From Alphaproteobacteria bacterium (GTDB lineage Bacteria > Pseudomonadota > Alphaproteobacteria > CAAGCB01 > CAG-977), in assembly GCA_024413465.1 (NCBI GenBank), contig JAKSVU010000006.1, forward strand, positions 29,619 through 93,618: 64,000 bases of DNA. The letters run 5' to 3'. Positions within the stretch are counted from its first letter, which is position 1, and each line of letters opens with the position of its first letter. The notes below the pieces were generated by a model, which searched no databases, was not told the origin of the DNA, and saw nothing but the letters and a program-made list of their open reading frames with translations. The position numbers were made by a program, and so were the translations under genes. Positions 1 through 8,593 of this stretch are shown here, in pieces.

Positions 1-1437
1 GAAAGCGTTAAACGCCATTTCAAAGAATGCAACAAGTCTGTTAAAGACGTCTTTACCGCTGTCGGCGTTGGCGATATGAGTGGTGACGTTTTCGGTAACG
101 CTATGTTATTAGCTGATACAATGAAATTAATCGGTGCTTTCAATGGAACTCATATTTTCGTTGATCCAAATCCAGATCCTGCTGTCAGCTTCGCAGAACG
201 TCAACGTTTGTTCAAAGCTGAAAAAGCATGGGATAGCTATGACACTTCTAAATTATCCAAGGGCGGTGCTGTTTATTCTCGTAAAGATGAAACAATTACC
301 TTATCCGAAGAAGCTGTAAAAAGATTTAATTTAGATAAGGCAACCTTGACACCAAACGAATTGTGCAAAGCTATTTTAACGGCACAAGTTGATTTATTGT
401 ATTTCGGTGGTATCGGAACGTATATCAAAGCTTCAGATGAAAATCCAATGGACGTAAAGGATGCTGCAAATGCTCCTATCCGTATCAATGGAAATGAAGT
501 CAAAGCTCCAATTATTGGCGAAGGGGCAAACCTCGGTATGACACAACGTGGTCGTGTCGAATGTGGTCTTGCTGGTAAACATTTGAATACCGATGCTGTT
601 GATAACTCTGCAGGTGTAGATTGTTCAGACCATGAAGTAAACTTGAAAATTATGCTCAACGAAGCTGTTCAAGCTGGCAAAATTACAAATGAACAACGTA
701 ATACGCTATTAGCAGGATTAAAAGACGAAATTGCTGAACTCGTTTTAAGCGATAACTTCCATCAAACTCAAGTCATTTCTTATATGGCTCATCGTGGTGC
801 AAAAAGTATCCCAGGCAACAAGAAATTGATTCACGTTTTGGAAAAAGAAGAAAAACTTGATCGTGCTTTGGAATTTTTACCATCTGATGCAGAAATGGAT
901 GCTCGTTTCACTCGTGGAGCAGGTTTAACCCGTTCTGAGTTATGCGTATTGATGGCTTATTCAAAATTGACCTTGTTCGATCACTTATTGAACAGTGATT
1001 TATTTGATGATAAATCATTAGAAGCTCAATTGATTTCTTATTTCCCACAATCAATGGTTGCTAATTGGAAAGCAGAAATGTTGGCTCACCGTTTGCGTCG
1101 TGAAATCATTGGAACAGTTGTTGTCAATGACTTCGTGAACCGCGTTGGTGTCAACTTCATTTCAAGCATTCGCAAAGATGTAACAGCTCCGGTTGTTGAT
1201 ATTGTCAAAGCATATTTAGTTGTCAAAACGGCTTATGATACAGATTCAATCTACAAAGCCATCGAAGCAAAACAAATCGATGAAAATGCAAGAATGGATT
1301 TATATCGCAAAGTGATCGTTGAAATCGAAAATATGACTCAAACAGTCCTTAAACAAGGAATGGATGGAAATATTAACGACGAAGCAAAGAAATGGGCAAA
1401 TAAACCAAACGAAAAATTTGCTGCATTGAAAGCTTAA
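1..1437 (+). CDS. gdhB: NAD-specific glutamate dehydrogenase, C-terminal part (5' end outside window)
   Basis: Oxidative deamination of glutamate to 2-oxoglutarate with NAD, by the very large bacterial GDH class. The frame is open from base 1, and the family's VGVGDMSGDVFGNAM segment, part of the catalytic core, is encoded at about 58-108, so the gene starts upstream of the window. The ATG at 76 lies inside this motif and cannot be the true start. About 478 residues of a protein that normally exceeds 1,500 are seen. Downstream come the GEGANLGMTQRGR segment and the helical C-terminal region ending in NEKFAALKA. The reading frame shows no disruption. Assignment to the large-GDH family is firm; the gene symbol varies between species. 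Confidence 0.93.
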   Translation, partial: ESVKRHFKECNKSVKDVFTAVGVGDMSGDVFGNAMLLADTMKLIGAFNGTHIFVDPNPDPAVSFAERQRLFKAEKAWDSYDTSKLSKGGAVYSRKDETITLSEEAVKRFNLDKATLTPNELCKAILTAQVDLLYFGGIGTYIKASDENPMDVKDAANAPIRINGNEVKAPIIGEGANLGMTQRGRVECGLAGKHLNTDAVDNSAGVDCSDHEVNLKIMLNEAVQAGKITNEQRNTLLAGLKDEIAELVLSDNFHQTQVISYMAHRGAKSIPGNKKLIHVLEKEEKLDRALEFLPSDAEMDARFTRGAGLTRSELCVLMAYSKLTLFDHLLNSDLFDDKSLEAQLISYFPQSMVANWKAEMLAHRLRREIIGTVVVNDFVNRVGVNFISSIRKDVTAPVVDIVKAYLVVKTAYDTDSIYKAIEAKQIDENARMDLYRKVIVEIENMTQTVLKQGMDGNINDEAKKWANKPNEKFAALKA

Positions 1438-1451
1438 TCTATAAAAATAGG

Positions 1452-1513
1452 ACACACCCTGTTATGAAAAAGATATTCATATTACTTGCGATATTATTTT
1501 TCACAGGGTGTGT
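1452..1513 (+). promoter_or_regulatory. inverted repeat around the lipoprotein start codon
   Basis: ACACACCCTGT at 1452-1462 is the exact reverse complement of ACAGGGTGTGT at 1503-1513. The first arm ends 1 nt before the ATG at 1464, and the second arm encodes the lipobox T-G-C-V. In mRNA the pair could fold and cover the weak AGGA ribosome site at 1449-1452 and approach the start codon. This may be a translation-control hairpin; there is no U-tract to make it a terminator. It could also be chance. Confidence 0.4.
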
Positions 1514-1856
1514 TTCTTTGACTGAAGAAGAACAAGAAACTTTTCAAGAATTAAAATCCTATGGAGCAGATTATTCTGCTTTTTCCCCTAAAAACGTGTT
1601 CATTTCCGCCTTTAATATCTTTGGATTAGGAAATTTTTATTTAGGATACGGAGAAAATGGAGATGAAAGTCAAACAAGTTTAGGGGTAACAAACGCTTAT
1701 CTTACCCTTTTGATATTCCCTTTAATTTGGGCTATTCCGGAAGCTATTGTGGATACGTTTACAATTAATCAACGCGCAATGATCAATTATTATAAATTTG
1801 ATCCAAAAGGCATTGAAGAATACACAGCATTTCAAAGAAAATATTTAGCTGAATAA
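1464..1856 (+). CDS. small predicted lipoprotein, unknown function
   Basis: A 130-residue protein with a short lysine-starting signal peptide and a lipobox ending FTGC, so Cys16 is probably lipidated and the protein is membrane-anchored in the periplasm. A glycine/tyrosine-rich hydrophobic stretch (about residues 50-65, GLGNFYLGYG) and a second hydrophobic stretch (about 80-97) follow. The first recalls the hydrophobic hairpin of small TM2-like proteins, but I do not recognise a family. It lies 26 bp after gdh and may be co-transcribed with it. Its start codon sits within an 11-bp perfect inverted repeat (see the 1452-1513 entry). No function is proposed. Confidence 0.75.
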   Translation: MKKIFILLAILFFTGCVSLTEEEQETFQELKSYGADYSAFSPKNVFISAFNIFGLGNFYLGYGENGDESQTSLGVTNAYLTLLIFPLIWAIPEAIVDTFTINQRAMINYYKFDPKGIEEYTAFQRKYLAE

Positions 1857-1883
1857 ATCAAATTATAACTCTTTTTCACCTTG

Positions 1884-2010
1884 CCCTGTAGGGAAAATAC
1901 ATGATTTTTATTGCCCATGATAGGGGATGAACGAAGTTCATGACGCCAACAGGCTATTATTATTCCCACATGATAGGGGGAACGAAATTTCTTAATGAAC
2001 CGTAGGTGAA
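1884..2010. repeat. dispersed intergenic repeat, locus 1
   Basis: This gap between the convergent lipoprotein and znuB genes holds three repeat units seen elsewhere. CCCTGTAGGGA (1884-1894) recurs at 12.7 and 61.2 kb. A 40-nt unit at 1908-1947, containing ATGAAC-GAA-GTTCAT, recurs inverted at 63948-63988. A 35-nt unit at 1960-1994 recurs at 63722-63756 with one mismatch. No coding potential is seen, so this is a dispersed palindromic repeat family rather than a gene. Confidence 0.7.
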
Positions 2011-2055
2011 TTTAGAAATTCGAAAGGGGTAGAAATGTAAATTTGATGAAATACT

Positions 2056-2835
2056 CTACTTTCTAACAAAACATTTGCTGATTAAAAAGCAACCTGCACA
2101 ACAAATTTCAATAGCAGGAGCCGTTGGCACGTCAAAATAATATGATGAACCTATTCCAGCAAATGAACATAAAACACCCAAAAATATACTGATAATCAAT
2201 GCCTGTTCTGGTGTTTTTGATAAACTAGAAGCCGTTGCTGCCGGAATAATTAACAAGGCAGAAATCAACAACATCCCTGTCGTTTTAAAACAAACGGCAA
2301 CAAAAAATGCTAAAATCACTGTAAATAAAATATTCTGACAACGAACGTCTATTCCCTCACACCGAGCTAATTCAGGATGCACGGCACAAAAAACTTGTTT
2401 ATCCCAGTTTTTGATAAATAAAATGCCACAAACCATGCCAACAACTGCTGTATAAATTAAATCTGTTGTTGTCGTCATTAGCACGTCACCAAATAAATAT
2501 TGTGTCAAATCAGCTCTAAAATTAGGCATAAATGATAAACAAACCAACCCGACGCACAAAGCAGTCTGCCCCAAAATCATTAAATAAATATCCATCATTT
2601 TATGATCAGGCAATTTTATTAATAAAATTGCGATAACCCCTACTAAAATAAAAATGGAGATATTCAAATTTATTCCCATCAAAATTCCGGCAACAACCCC
2701 AAGCAAAACGCAATGAGACAGCGTATCACTAAAATACGTTTCTTTGCGCCAGATCATCAATAATCCGACAGGAGCAGCAAAAATTGAAGTTAATACAGCA
2801 CCAATTAAGGCTTTAATCATGAATGATTCAAACAT
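2056..2835 (-). CDS. znuB: zinc/manganese-type ABC transporter permease (ABC-3 family)
   Basis: Inner-membrane permease of a zinc (or manganese/iron) importer. The 259 residues form about eight hydrophobic segments, starting MFESFMIKALIGAVLTSIFA. Typical ABC-3 landmarks are present: the early FSDTLSHCVLLGVVAG segment, and KTTGMLLISALLIIPAATAS followed by FLGVLCSFAGIGSSYYFDVPTAPAI near the end. It overlaps the end of znuC by 19 bp, so the two are translated together. No binding-protein gene of the ZnuA type is adjacent; a ZnuA lies about 5 kb away on the other strand. The metal is inferred from family and from that ZnuA. Confidence 0.92.
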   Translation of the reverse strand: MFESFMIKALIGAVLTSIFAAPVGLLMIWRKETYFSDTLSHCVLLGVVAGILMGINLNISIFILVGVIAILLIKLPDHKMMDIYLMILGQTALCVGLVCLSFMPNFRADLTQYLFGDVLMTTTTDLIYTAVVGMVCGILFIKNWDKQVFCAVHPELARCEGIDVRCQNILFTVILAFFVAVCFKTTGMLLISALLIIPAATASSLSKTPEQALIISIFLGVLCSFAGIGSSYYFDVPTAPAIEICCAGCFLISKCFVRK

Positions 2836-3521
2836 ATCTGTCCATCCAATTGGTGAATATGATTATGGTGATGGTGATACAAGGACTTATAGGTCGTTAA
2901 ATCTGCCACTTCCTCAGGTTTACCAGAACAACAAACGTGATGATTTAAACAAATAACGTTATCCGTTTTTTTCATTACAACGTATAAATCATGAGAAACC
3001 ATCAAAATACCACATCCCGTTTGTTTGTTTAATTGATAAATCAAGGCATATAAATTTTCTTCTCCCGCAGGATCAAGCCCTGCAGAAGGTTCATCCAAAA
3101 CTAACAGCGTTGGCTTTGACAAAAGAGCTTTTGTTAAAATAACGCGTTGTAACTCTCCTCCTGACAAATGTTGCATTGACTTGTTTTTCAAATCACTTGC
3201 TTCCGTTTGTCTCAACCCTTCATCAATTTCTTGTTCGGTATATTTAGTTCCAAGTGTCAAAAATCGATGAACAGTAAGCGGTATTCTGCCTGATAAATTC
3301 AATTTCTGTGGCACGTATCCAATACGAACACCTGATGATTTGACTAAATCACCAGACGTCGGTTGAATTATTCCTAAAATAAGTTTCAGTAATGTCGTTT
3401 TACCGGCACCGTTTGGCCCTAAAATCGTCGTGATTTTGCCATCTGGAATATCAAAGCTCAAATGATCTAGAATTTGAAAACCATCTGACGCTGAAAAACA
3501 AACATCTTTTAAAGAAATCAT
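2817..3521 (-). CDS. znuC: zinc-type ABC transporter ATP-binding protein
   Basis: ATPase driving the ZnuB permease. In 234 residues it has Walker A (GPNGAGKTTLLK, about residues 35-46), the ABC signature LSGGELQRV (about 119-127), Walker B with LLVLDEPSAGLD and the switch histidine in MVSHDLY. The C-terminus has a HHHHNHIHQ cluster, a histidine-rich tail that could bind metal. It is third in a tight minus-strand run after the SpoIIE phosphatase and the binding-like protein, with 6 bp separating it from the latter, and it overlaps znuB. Confidence 0.93.
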   Translation of the reverse strand: MISLKDVCFSASDGFQILDHLSFDIPDGKITTILGPNGAGKTTLLKLILGIIQPTSGDLVKSSGVRIGYVPQKLNLSGRIPLTVHRFLTLGTKYTEQEIDEGLRQTEASDLKNKSMQHLSGGELQRVILTKALLSKPTLLVLDEPSAGLDPAGEENLYALIYQLNKQTGCGILMVSHDLYVVMKKTDNVICLNHHVCCSGKPEEVADLTTYKSLYHHHHNHIHQLDGQICLNHS

Positions 3522-3527
3522 TGATTA

Positions 3528-4358
3528 TTATTTGGAATGAGAAACCAATCCTTTAATTTTATCAAAAAATCCCTTTTTCTCTGCTTTCTGAGTTTTTACA
3601 ACGATAAATACGCATTCTGAAGAATAAACAGGATGTTCGAATTTATAAAATTGCATACGTTCTTTTGTAATCGTTAAATCACCGACAACGATATCAACTT
3701 GACGATAATTCAAAGCTTTAAATAAGTTATCATAATCGTATGGAACTAAATCAGCAACACCATATCCCAATTCATTTAAAATCAAATACAATAAATGAAC
3801 TGAAAAACCCCGAACTGCACCTTCGTTTGTTTTATAAGAAAAAGGATAACCCTCTGGAGCATACCCAACGATTAAATTTCTTTTTTCACTTCTAGGAATT
3901 GAAGGCATTTCAATTGAATCATAATCTTTTCCTAACCATAAATCTTGATATTTTTTGAAAGTTCCATTTTCGACTAATTTATCGTGAACTGCATTGATTT
4001 CATCTAATAATTCTTGATCATGTCCATTTACAGCAGAACCATAAGAAATTTCTTCAACTGGTTTTTCATAAATTTCAAGACCTTCGTTTTCAGCAACGAT
4101 TTTTTCACTGATAGGTCTTTCCTGAGCAATTGCTTTAATTACGCCAGCTTTTAAAGCCTGTATCATTTCATCATTTGTTTTATAATAAACAATTTGAGCT
4201 GACGGAATTTTATCTTGCACAATCCCGGCATTGCTCGATCCCATCATCACACCAACTTTTTGATTTTTAAAATCACCAAAATCTTCATCAAGTTTTGCGC
4301 TTGCACTAAAAGATATAAAAATCCCCATTAAAGCGATTAAATAATTTAATTTTTTCAT
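3528..4358 (-). CDS. exported family-3 substrate-binding-like protein with circularly permuted lobes
   Basis: Probable periplasmic ligand-binding protein, 276 residues, with signal peptide 1-21 (cleavage after FSASA). Residues about 24-143 resemble the C-terminal lobe of family-3 amino-acid-binding proteins: FKNQKVGVMMGSSNAG, then DEMIQALKAG, and LVENGTFKKYQDLWLG at the end. Residues about 158-256 resemble the N-terminal lobe: NLIVGYAPEGYPFSY, VRGFSVHLLYLILNELGYG, DIVVGDLTITKERMQFYKF, then FIVVK. The order is therefore swapped relative to GlnH/HisJ-type proteins. I recall a similar swapped order in some fused binding-protein/permease proteins, but no permease is fused here. A short basic tail follows. 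It overlaps the phosphatase gene by 4 bp (ATGA) and precedes znuC by 6 bp. Ligand unknown. Confidence 0.8.
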   Translation of the reverse strand: MKKLNYLIALMGIFISFSASAKLDEDFGDFKNQKVGVMMGSSNAGIVQDKIPSAQIVYYKTNDEMIQALKAGVIKAIAQERPISEKIVAENEGLEIYEKPVEEISYGSAVNGHDQELLDEINAVHDKLVENGTFKKYQDLWLGKDYDSIEMPSIPRSEKRNLIVGYAPEGYPFSYKTNEGAVRGFSVHLLYLILNELGYGVADLVPYDYDNLFKALNYRQVDIVVGDLTITKERMQFYKFEHPVYSSECVFIVVKTQKAEKKGFFDKIKGLVSHSK

Positions 4359-6235
4359 GCTTTATCTACCCCTTTTTTATATGAAAAAGTAAGCAATGTA
4401 ATATCATCAGATTGTTTAGCATCTCCGCGGAATTGATATATCTCATTTAAAATATGAGGGATCACTTCCTTGCCTTCCAAACCTTTGATTTTTTCTAAAA
4501 CACCTAACAATCTGTCTTTTTCAAACATCTCACTATTTTCATTTTGCGCTTCTGTAACACCATCGGTATATAATAAGAAACGCTCATTTCCAAATAATTT
4601 CAGCGTTTGATTTTCAAATTTTGCCTTTTGAAAAGCACCAACCAAACACCCTCTTTTAACATCCAATAATTGAATTTTACCTTTAGAATCTTGTATGTAA
4701 GGAGGATTATGTCCTCCATTTGCATATACGAAATCCCCTGTCTTAACGTCTAATACACCTATAAAAACAGTCACAAAAGTTCCTGTTTTATTATTCTTTT
4801 CAAGCTCTTTGTTTGCTTTTGATAAAGTATCTGCAGGTGAATTTCCTTGTTCAACTAATTGTTTTATAATTGATTTAGCAGACATCATACACATTGCTGC
4901 CGGAACACCTTTATCTGATACGTCTGCAATTACGACACATTTTTTTCTATTATTTTCACCGAAAGAAAATGAATCATAAAAATCCCCACCAACTTCTTTA
5001 GCCGGAAGCATTCTAGCAAAAACAGAAAAACTGCCATCATCATCTTGATAAGAAAAATCTCCCGGCACAACGCTCATCTGAATTTCATGTGCAAATTCAA
5101 GTTCTCTTTCTACCTTTTTCATGCGTTCTTGCATCATTGTGCGCAAAGAAGAAACCATCTCGTTAATTCCATCAGACAAAATTGTAAATTCAGGATTTGT
5201 ATAAACATCAACAGTTTGTTCTAAATCCCCTTGTCCAATCTTTTGTAACGTTGCATTTGTTTTTTTTATTCCAGAAATAACAATTTTTTTAATCAGAAAA
5301 GAATTGATGCAGAAAATCACAATTGAGGTAAGCAAGAAAATCAAAAAAGTCCAAAACATTAAAAAATAACTTTCTTGATACAATTCAGAAAAAGGCAGAA
5401 TACCGATTAAGGAAGTTCCTATTTTTGAATCAACTAACATCCTGTAACATAAAACTTTCCCAAGATCCTCAAATTCTGCTTCAAAAGCACCTCTTTCCGG
5501 CATATTTTTAACTTTTAAACCGGCATCCTTTAAATAAAGCCCCTGTAAATTACGATAAGTTGATAAAATAACTTTCTGAGACTGACCTCCTAATAACAGC
5601 AATAAGCCCTTTTCCCCTATTTTTAATCCACTTAAGGAAGAACGTTGTTTTTCTAGAATTAAACGATCTAAAAAAGGAGCCATTGACTGTTGTGTCTGAA
5701 TCAATCCATTTCTATTTTTTCTGGCTAATTCAACAGTATATTCACCAACGTTTGTTCCTTTTTCAAACAACAAATAATTTTCTAAACTTTGGGCATCAAA
5801 AACAGCCTGATCACGATGTTCATCAAAGGTCTCAATCTTATGAACAGACCTCATTATTCGACCTATTTGTTCTGGATTTGATGATAAAACTATTTTTCCA
5901 CTGCGATCAGAAACGCTGACATGTTTAAACCCGAATTGAGCAATGATTTTTTTAAAATTTTCTGAATCTTTTACTTTTTTTATATCGATTTGATTTAAAA
6001 CCGTATCCAAAGCTTCTAGTTTTGATAAAGTTTCCTCTTCAAGATTTTGATGAATAGATCTAAATCGATTAAGTGCCATATTCGTATTTTTGAGGGCATA
6101 ATCCATGGAACCTTCCATTTTACTAATACCACGTTCTTCTGCATCACCGATAAACAGGAAGAATATAGATACGTTCACAATGATTAAAATCAAACATGCA
6201 GTTGGAATCAACCATTTGAAAAAAATCTTCTGCAT
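4355..6235 (-). CDS. membrane sensor with HAMP and SpoIIE/PP2C phosphatase domain
   Basis: Probable signal-controlled serine/threonine phosphatase of the RsbU/SpoIIE class, 626 residues. A membrane helix lies at about 7-29. An extracytoplasmic region of about 250 residues follows, probably a sensor of the Cache type, then a second helix (about 288-312), a HAMP linker, a coiled coil (MQERMKKVERELEFAHEIQM) and the PP2C domain. Metal-ligand motifs are intact: GGDFYD, IADVSDKG and SDDITLL. The usual targets, an STAS anti-sigma antagonist and an anti-sigma kinase, are not in the window. It opens an operon with the swapped-lobe binding protein, znuC and znuB, and has a good GAGGTG ribosome site and a promoter at 6267-6295. 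Confidence 0.9.
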   Translation of the reverse strand: MQKIFFKWLIPTACLILIIVNVSIFFLFIGDAEERGISKMEGSMDYALKNTNMALNRFRSIHQNLEEETLSKLEALDTVLNQIDIKKVKDSENFKKIIAQFGFKHVSVSDRSGKIVLSSNPEQIGRIMRSVHKIETFDEHRDQAVFDAQSLENYLLFEKGTNVGEYTVELARKNRNGLIQTQQSMAPFLDRLILEKQRSSLSGLKIGEKGLLLLLGGQSQKVILSTYRNLQGLYLKDAGLKVKNMPERGAFEAEFEDLGKVLCYRMLVDSKIGTSLIGILPFSELYQESYFLMFWTFLIFLLTSIVIFCINSFLIKKIVISGIKKTNATLQKIGQGDLEQTVDVYTNPEFTILSDGINEMVSSLRTMMQERMKKVERELEFAHEIQMSVVPGDFSYQDDDGSFSVFARMLPAKEVGGDFYDSFSFGENNRKKCVVIADVSDKGVPAAMCMMSAKSIIKQLVEQGNSPADTLSKANKELEKNNKTGTFVTVFIGVLDVKTGDFVYANGGHNPPYIQDSKGKIQLLDVKRGCLVGAFQKAKFENQTLKLFGNERFLLYTDGVTEAQNENSEMFEKDRLLGVLEKIKGLEGKEVIPHILNEIYQFRGDAKQSDDITLLTFSYKKGVDKA

Positions 6236-6266
6236 AATTCTTCTTCACCTCAAATAAATTTCACTC

Positions 6267-6295
6267 ATTTTATAAAAAAAGAGAAATCTTGTCAA
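6267..6295 (-). promoter_or_regulatory. sigma70-type promoter of the phosphatase-ZnuCB operon
   Basis: On the minus strand TTGACA (6290-6295) is followed by a 17-nt spacer and TAAAAT (6267-6272), about 30 bp before the start codon at 6235. The -35 is a perfect match and the spacing is ideal. It would drive all four genes of the operon. Confidence 0.6.
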
Positions 6296-6326
6296 AAAAC
6301 ATTTTGAAGAATCTTACGATATATTT

Positions 6327-7547
6327 TTATTCATAAAAAATACCAGCAATACACCCTGTAATTAAGGTGGCTAAAAATGCTGAAAATAGAGATTTGTAAG
6401 CTATCTTTGATGCAATATGTAATTTTTCAGGAATTAAAGAACAGATAGATCCTAATGCAATTCCAACAGAGCCTACGTTGGCAAAACCGCATAAAGCATA
6501 CGAAGCTATCATCGCTGATTTGTCAGAAATGGCACCTGTATTGATTAAATTACCTAATTCAAAATAAGAGGGAATTTCAGTTAAAATCGTCCTTGTTCCT
6601 AACAGCTCTGAAACTTTAAATACGTCTGCTGTATCTACTCCTAGAAAAAATGAAAATGGGACAAACAAATAACCCAATAATTCCGTTATCGAATAAGGAA
6701 AAAATGAAGTTAATATCATATTCACTATGCTAACTAAACCAACAATTGCAATCAGCATTTCACAGATACTGAAAATCACTTTTCCGCCTTCAGCTGCACA
6801 AATGACAATTGTTCCGTTAAATGTTTTGTAATTTTCCGGTTTTTCTATCTTAATATCTGCTTCTTCTACTTCTTCAGTTTCTGGTTCCATAATTTTAGCA
6901 ATCAAAACTGCTGCAGGAAGTGATAGAACAGAAGCACTCGCCAAATGTCCTGCAATTGTTGGAAATTTTGATGATAAAACGGAAACGTATAAAACAAGCG
7001 TTGTAGAAGCAACAGTTGCCATATACAAAGTGAACATCAAAAAAATCTGTGATCTCGTTAATTTACGTAAATAAGGTCGAATACTGAAAAAAGATTCTGT
7101 TCCAACAAACAAACTGCATGCTGAATAAACAGCTTCCAACACTGAAACACCTAATATTTTTCTGACTAAAAAAGCTATCTTTGAAATAATGAAAGTCATT
7201 ATTCCTAAATAATATAAAACACCAAACAATACAGAAAATACAATAATCAAAGGCAAACAATGGAAAGCAAAAATAAATCCTGTTTGTTCATTTGGTTCTC
7301 CCAAAGATCCTAAAACAAATTTTTGTCCTTCTTTGGCAGCCACGATCAATTTATCAAAACATTCACTAAACCACAACAACATATCTCGGCTGTTTGGCAA
7401 CAAAAAAATAGGAATTGCAATGATAAATGGAGTAATAAAAGCAATTAAAACCGTCTTATAATTTATTTTTTTTCTGTTTGAACTGCATAAATAAGCAACT
7501 CCCATAAAAAATAAAATTCCCAAAAAACTGATAAATTTTTGCCCCAT
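6327..7547 (-). CDS. CNT-family concentrative nucleoside transporter (NupC-like)
   Basis: Proton- or sodium-coupled nucleoside uptake across the inner membrane, 406 residues with many hydrophobic helices. CNT landmarks: a LFVGTESFFSIRPYLRKLTR segment, matching the family's G-Q/T-T-E-x-P helical-hairpin region, and near the C-terminus ALCGFANVGSVGIALG followed by LIPEK, matching the ALCGFAN..SIGI..G signature. The acidic loop at about 218-235 is variable in the family. It is transcribed separately, 92 bp before the phosphatase operon, and diverges from znuA. Substrate range cannot be read from the sequence. Confidence 0.9.
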   Translation of the reverse strand: MGQKFISFLGILFFMGVAYLCSSNRKKINYKTVLIAFITPFIIAIPIFLLPNSRDMLLWFSECFDKLIVAAKEGQKFVLGSLGEPNEQTGFIFAFHCLPLIIVFSVLFGVLYYLGIMTFIISKIAFLVRKILGVSVLEAVYSACSLFVGTESFFSIRPYLRKLTRSQIFLMFTLYMATVASTTLVLYVSVLSSKFPTIAGHLASASVLSLPAAVLIAKIMEPETEEVEEADIKIEKPENYKTFNGTIVICAAEGGKVIFSICEMLIAIVGLVSIVNMILTSFFPYSITELLGYLFVPFSFFLGVDTADVFKVSELLGTRTILTEIPSYFELGNLINTGAISDKSAMIASYALCGFANVGSVGIALGSICSLIPEKLHIASKIAYKSLFSAFLATLITGCIAGIFYE

Positions 7548-7789
7548 TCCTTTATTCCTTCATTTTTTTCTGGTGAAATCATCACGCTTTGTTGTATTTT
7601 AAAGCAGAATTATCTTGATGCAAATAAAAAAAATCTCATTAAATTTCTTTAGTAATTTACCTTTTAAAAATTGTCTTATCCCTAAATAAAGAGGAATTTT
7701 AAGATTACTAAATTTTGAATAAATTTTTCTTTAATTATTTTGCTGAAAAAGATATAAATAAACTACAATTGCAAATAATTCGGGGCACC

Positions 7790-8593
7790 ATGTTTAAATT
7801 CTTGTTGTTTTTTATCTGTTTATTTTCATCTCAAGCATACGCTCAATCTCAGCCAAAAATCTTAGCGTCAATTGCCCCCATCGCCTCACTTATTCAAAAC
7901 ATTACGACACAAGAAACAGAATTTTTAATTAAAACGGATTTACACGACTATCAATTACGCCCATCAGATAGAAAAAAAATAGAAGAAGCTGAGTTCTTTT
8001 TTTACGGATCAGACAATCTGGAAATTTTTACAAAAAAAATTCAATCAAATAAATTTGCCCTTGATGATGGCAAAGATAACCCCCATTTTTGGCTTTCCAT
8101 TAATAAAATGATCAAAGCAGGATATAAAATCGCAAACATTTTAGGTGAAAAATACCCTAAACAAGCCGATTTTTACCTAAACAATGCCAAAAAATTTGAT
8201 TCAAAAATGTCAGAATTCTTATCTTCGCATAAAGATATTTTAAGAAAAGATGTTCCGTATTTTGTTTTTCATGATGCTTATGAACCTTTTGAACAAGATT
8301 TTGGGATTAGATCCGTCGGTTGTATCAAAGTAACGCCACATCAACAAAGTTCTGCCAAAAAAACAGCTGAATTATTAAAAAAGATGGATCAATTCCCTCA
8401 ATTTTGCTTATTTATAGAACCGGAAACAGCTGAAAAAACAATTCAAACCTTTATTGAAAACAGAACTGTTTTTATCACAGAATTAGATCCTCTTGGTACA
8501 GAAATTATTCCTGTAAATCAATCGTTCTATGAAAAACTTTTAACAAAAATATTTACACAAATAACTTCTTGTTTTTCAAAGATACAACCATGA
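7790..8593 (+). CDS. znuA: zinc ABC transporter substrate-binding protein, ZnuA-like
   Basis: Periplasmic zinc-binding protein delivering metal to ZnuBC. I chose ATG 7790 because it begins directly with a signal peptide (MFKFLLFFICLFSSQAYA); a TTG at 7715 would put 25 polar residues in front. ZnuA landmarks: LASIAPIASLI, HDYQLRPSDRKKIEEAEFFFYG, then NPHFWLS, FHDAYEPFEQDFG and HQQSSAKKT, which supply the expected metal-ligand histidines. The long histidine/acidic loop of enterobacterial ZnuA is absent, and at about 267 residues the protein is shorter than usual. It overlaps the next gene by 4 bp (ATGA). ZnuB and ZnuC are encoded about 5 kb away on the other strand. Confidence 0.87.
   Translation: MFKFLLFFICLFSSQAYAQSQPKILASIAPIASLIQNITTQETEFLIKTDLHDYQLRPSDRKKIEEAEFFFYGSDNLEIFTKKIQSNKFALDDGKDNPHFWLSINKMIKAGYKIANILGEKYPKQADFYLNNAKKFDSKMSEFLSSHKDILRKDVPYFVFHDAYEPFEQDFGIRSVGCIKVTPHQQSSAKKTAELLKKMDQFPQFCLFIEPETAEKTIQTFIENRTVFITELDPLGTEIIPVNQSFYEKLLTKIFTQITSCFSKIQP

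Noticed and set aside
76..1437. ATG at 76 as the start of a full gene
   Set aside because: The frame is open to base 1 and the ATG lies within a conserved GDH motif, so the gene is cut by the window edge.
1857..2055. CRISPR-like array in the repeat-rich gap
   Set aside because: Units differ in size and order and there are no regularly spaced spacers; no cas gene is near.
7548..7714. Zur operator between the CNT transporter and znuA
   Set aside because: I looked for a TATAAT-centred palindrome of the Zur type and found none convincing.
7715..7789. TTG 7715 as the znuA start
   Set aside because: It would put 25 polar residues before the signal peptide; ATG 7790 begins directly with it.
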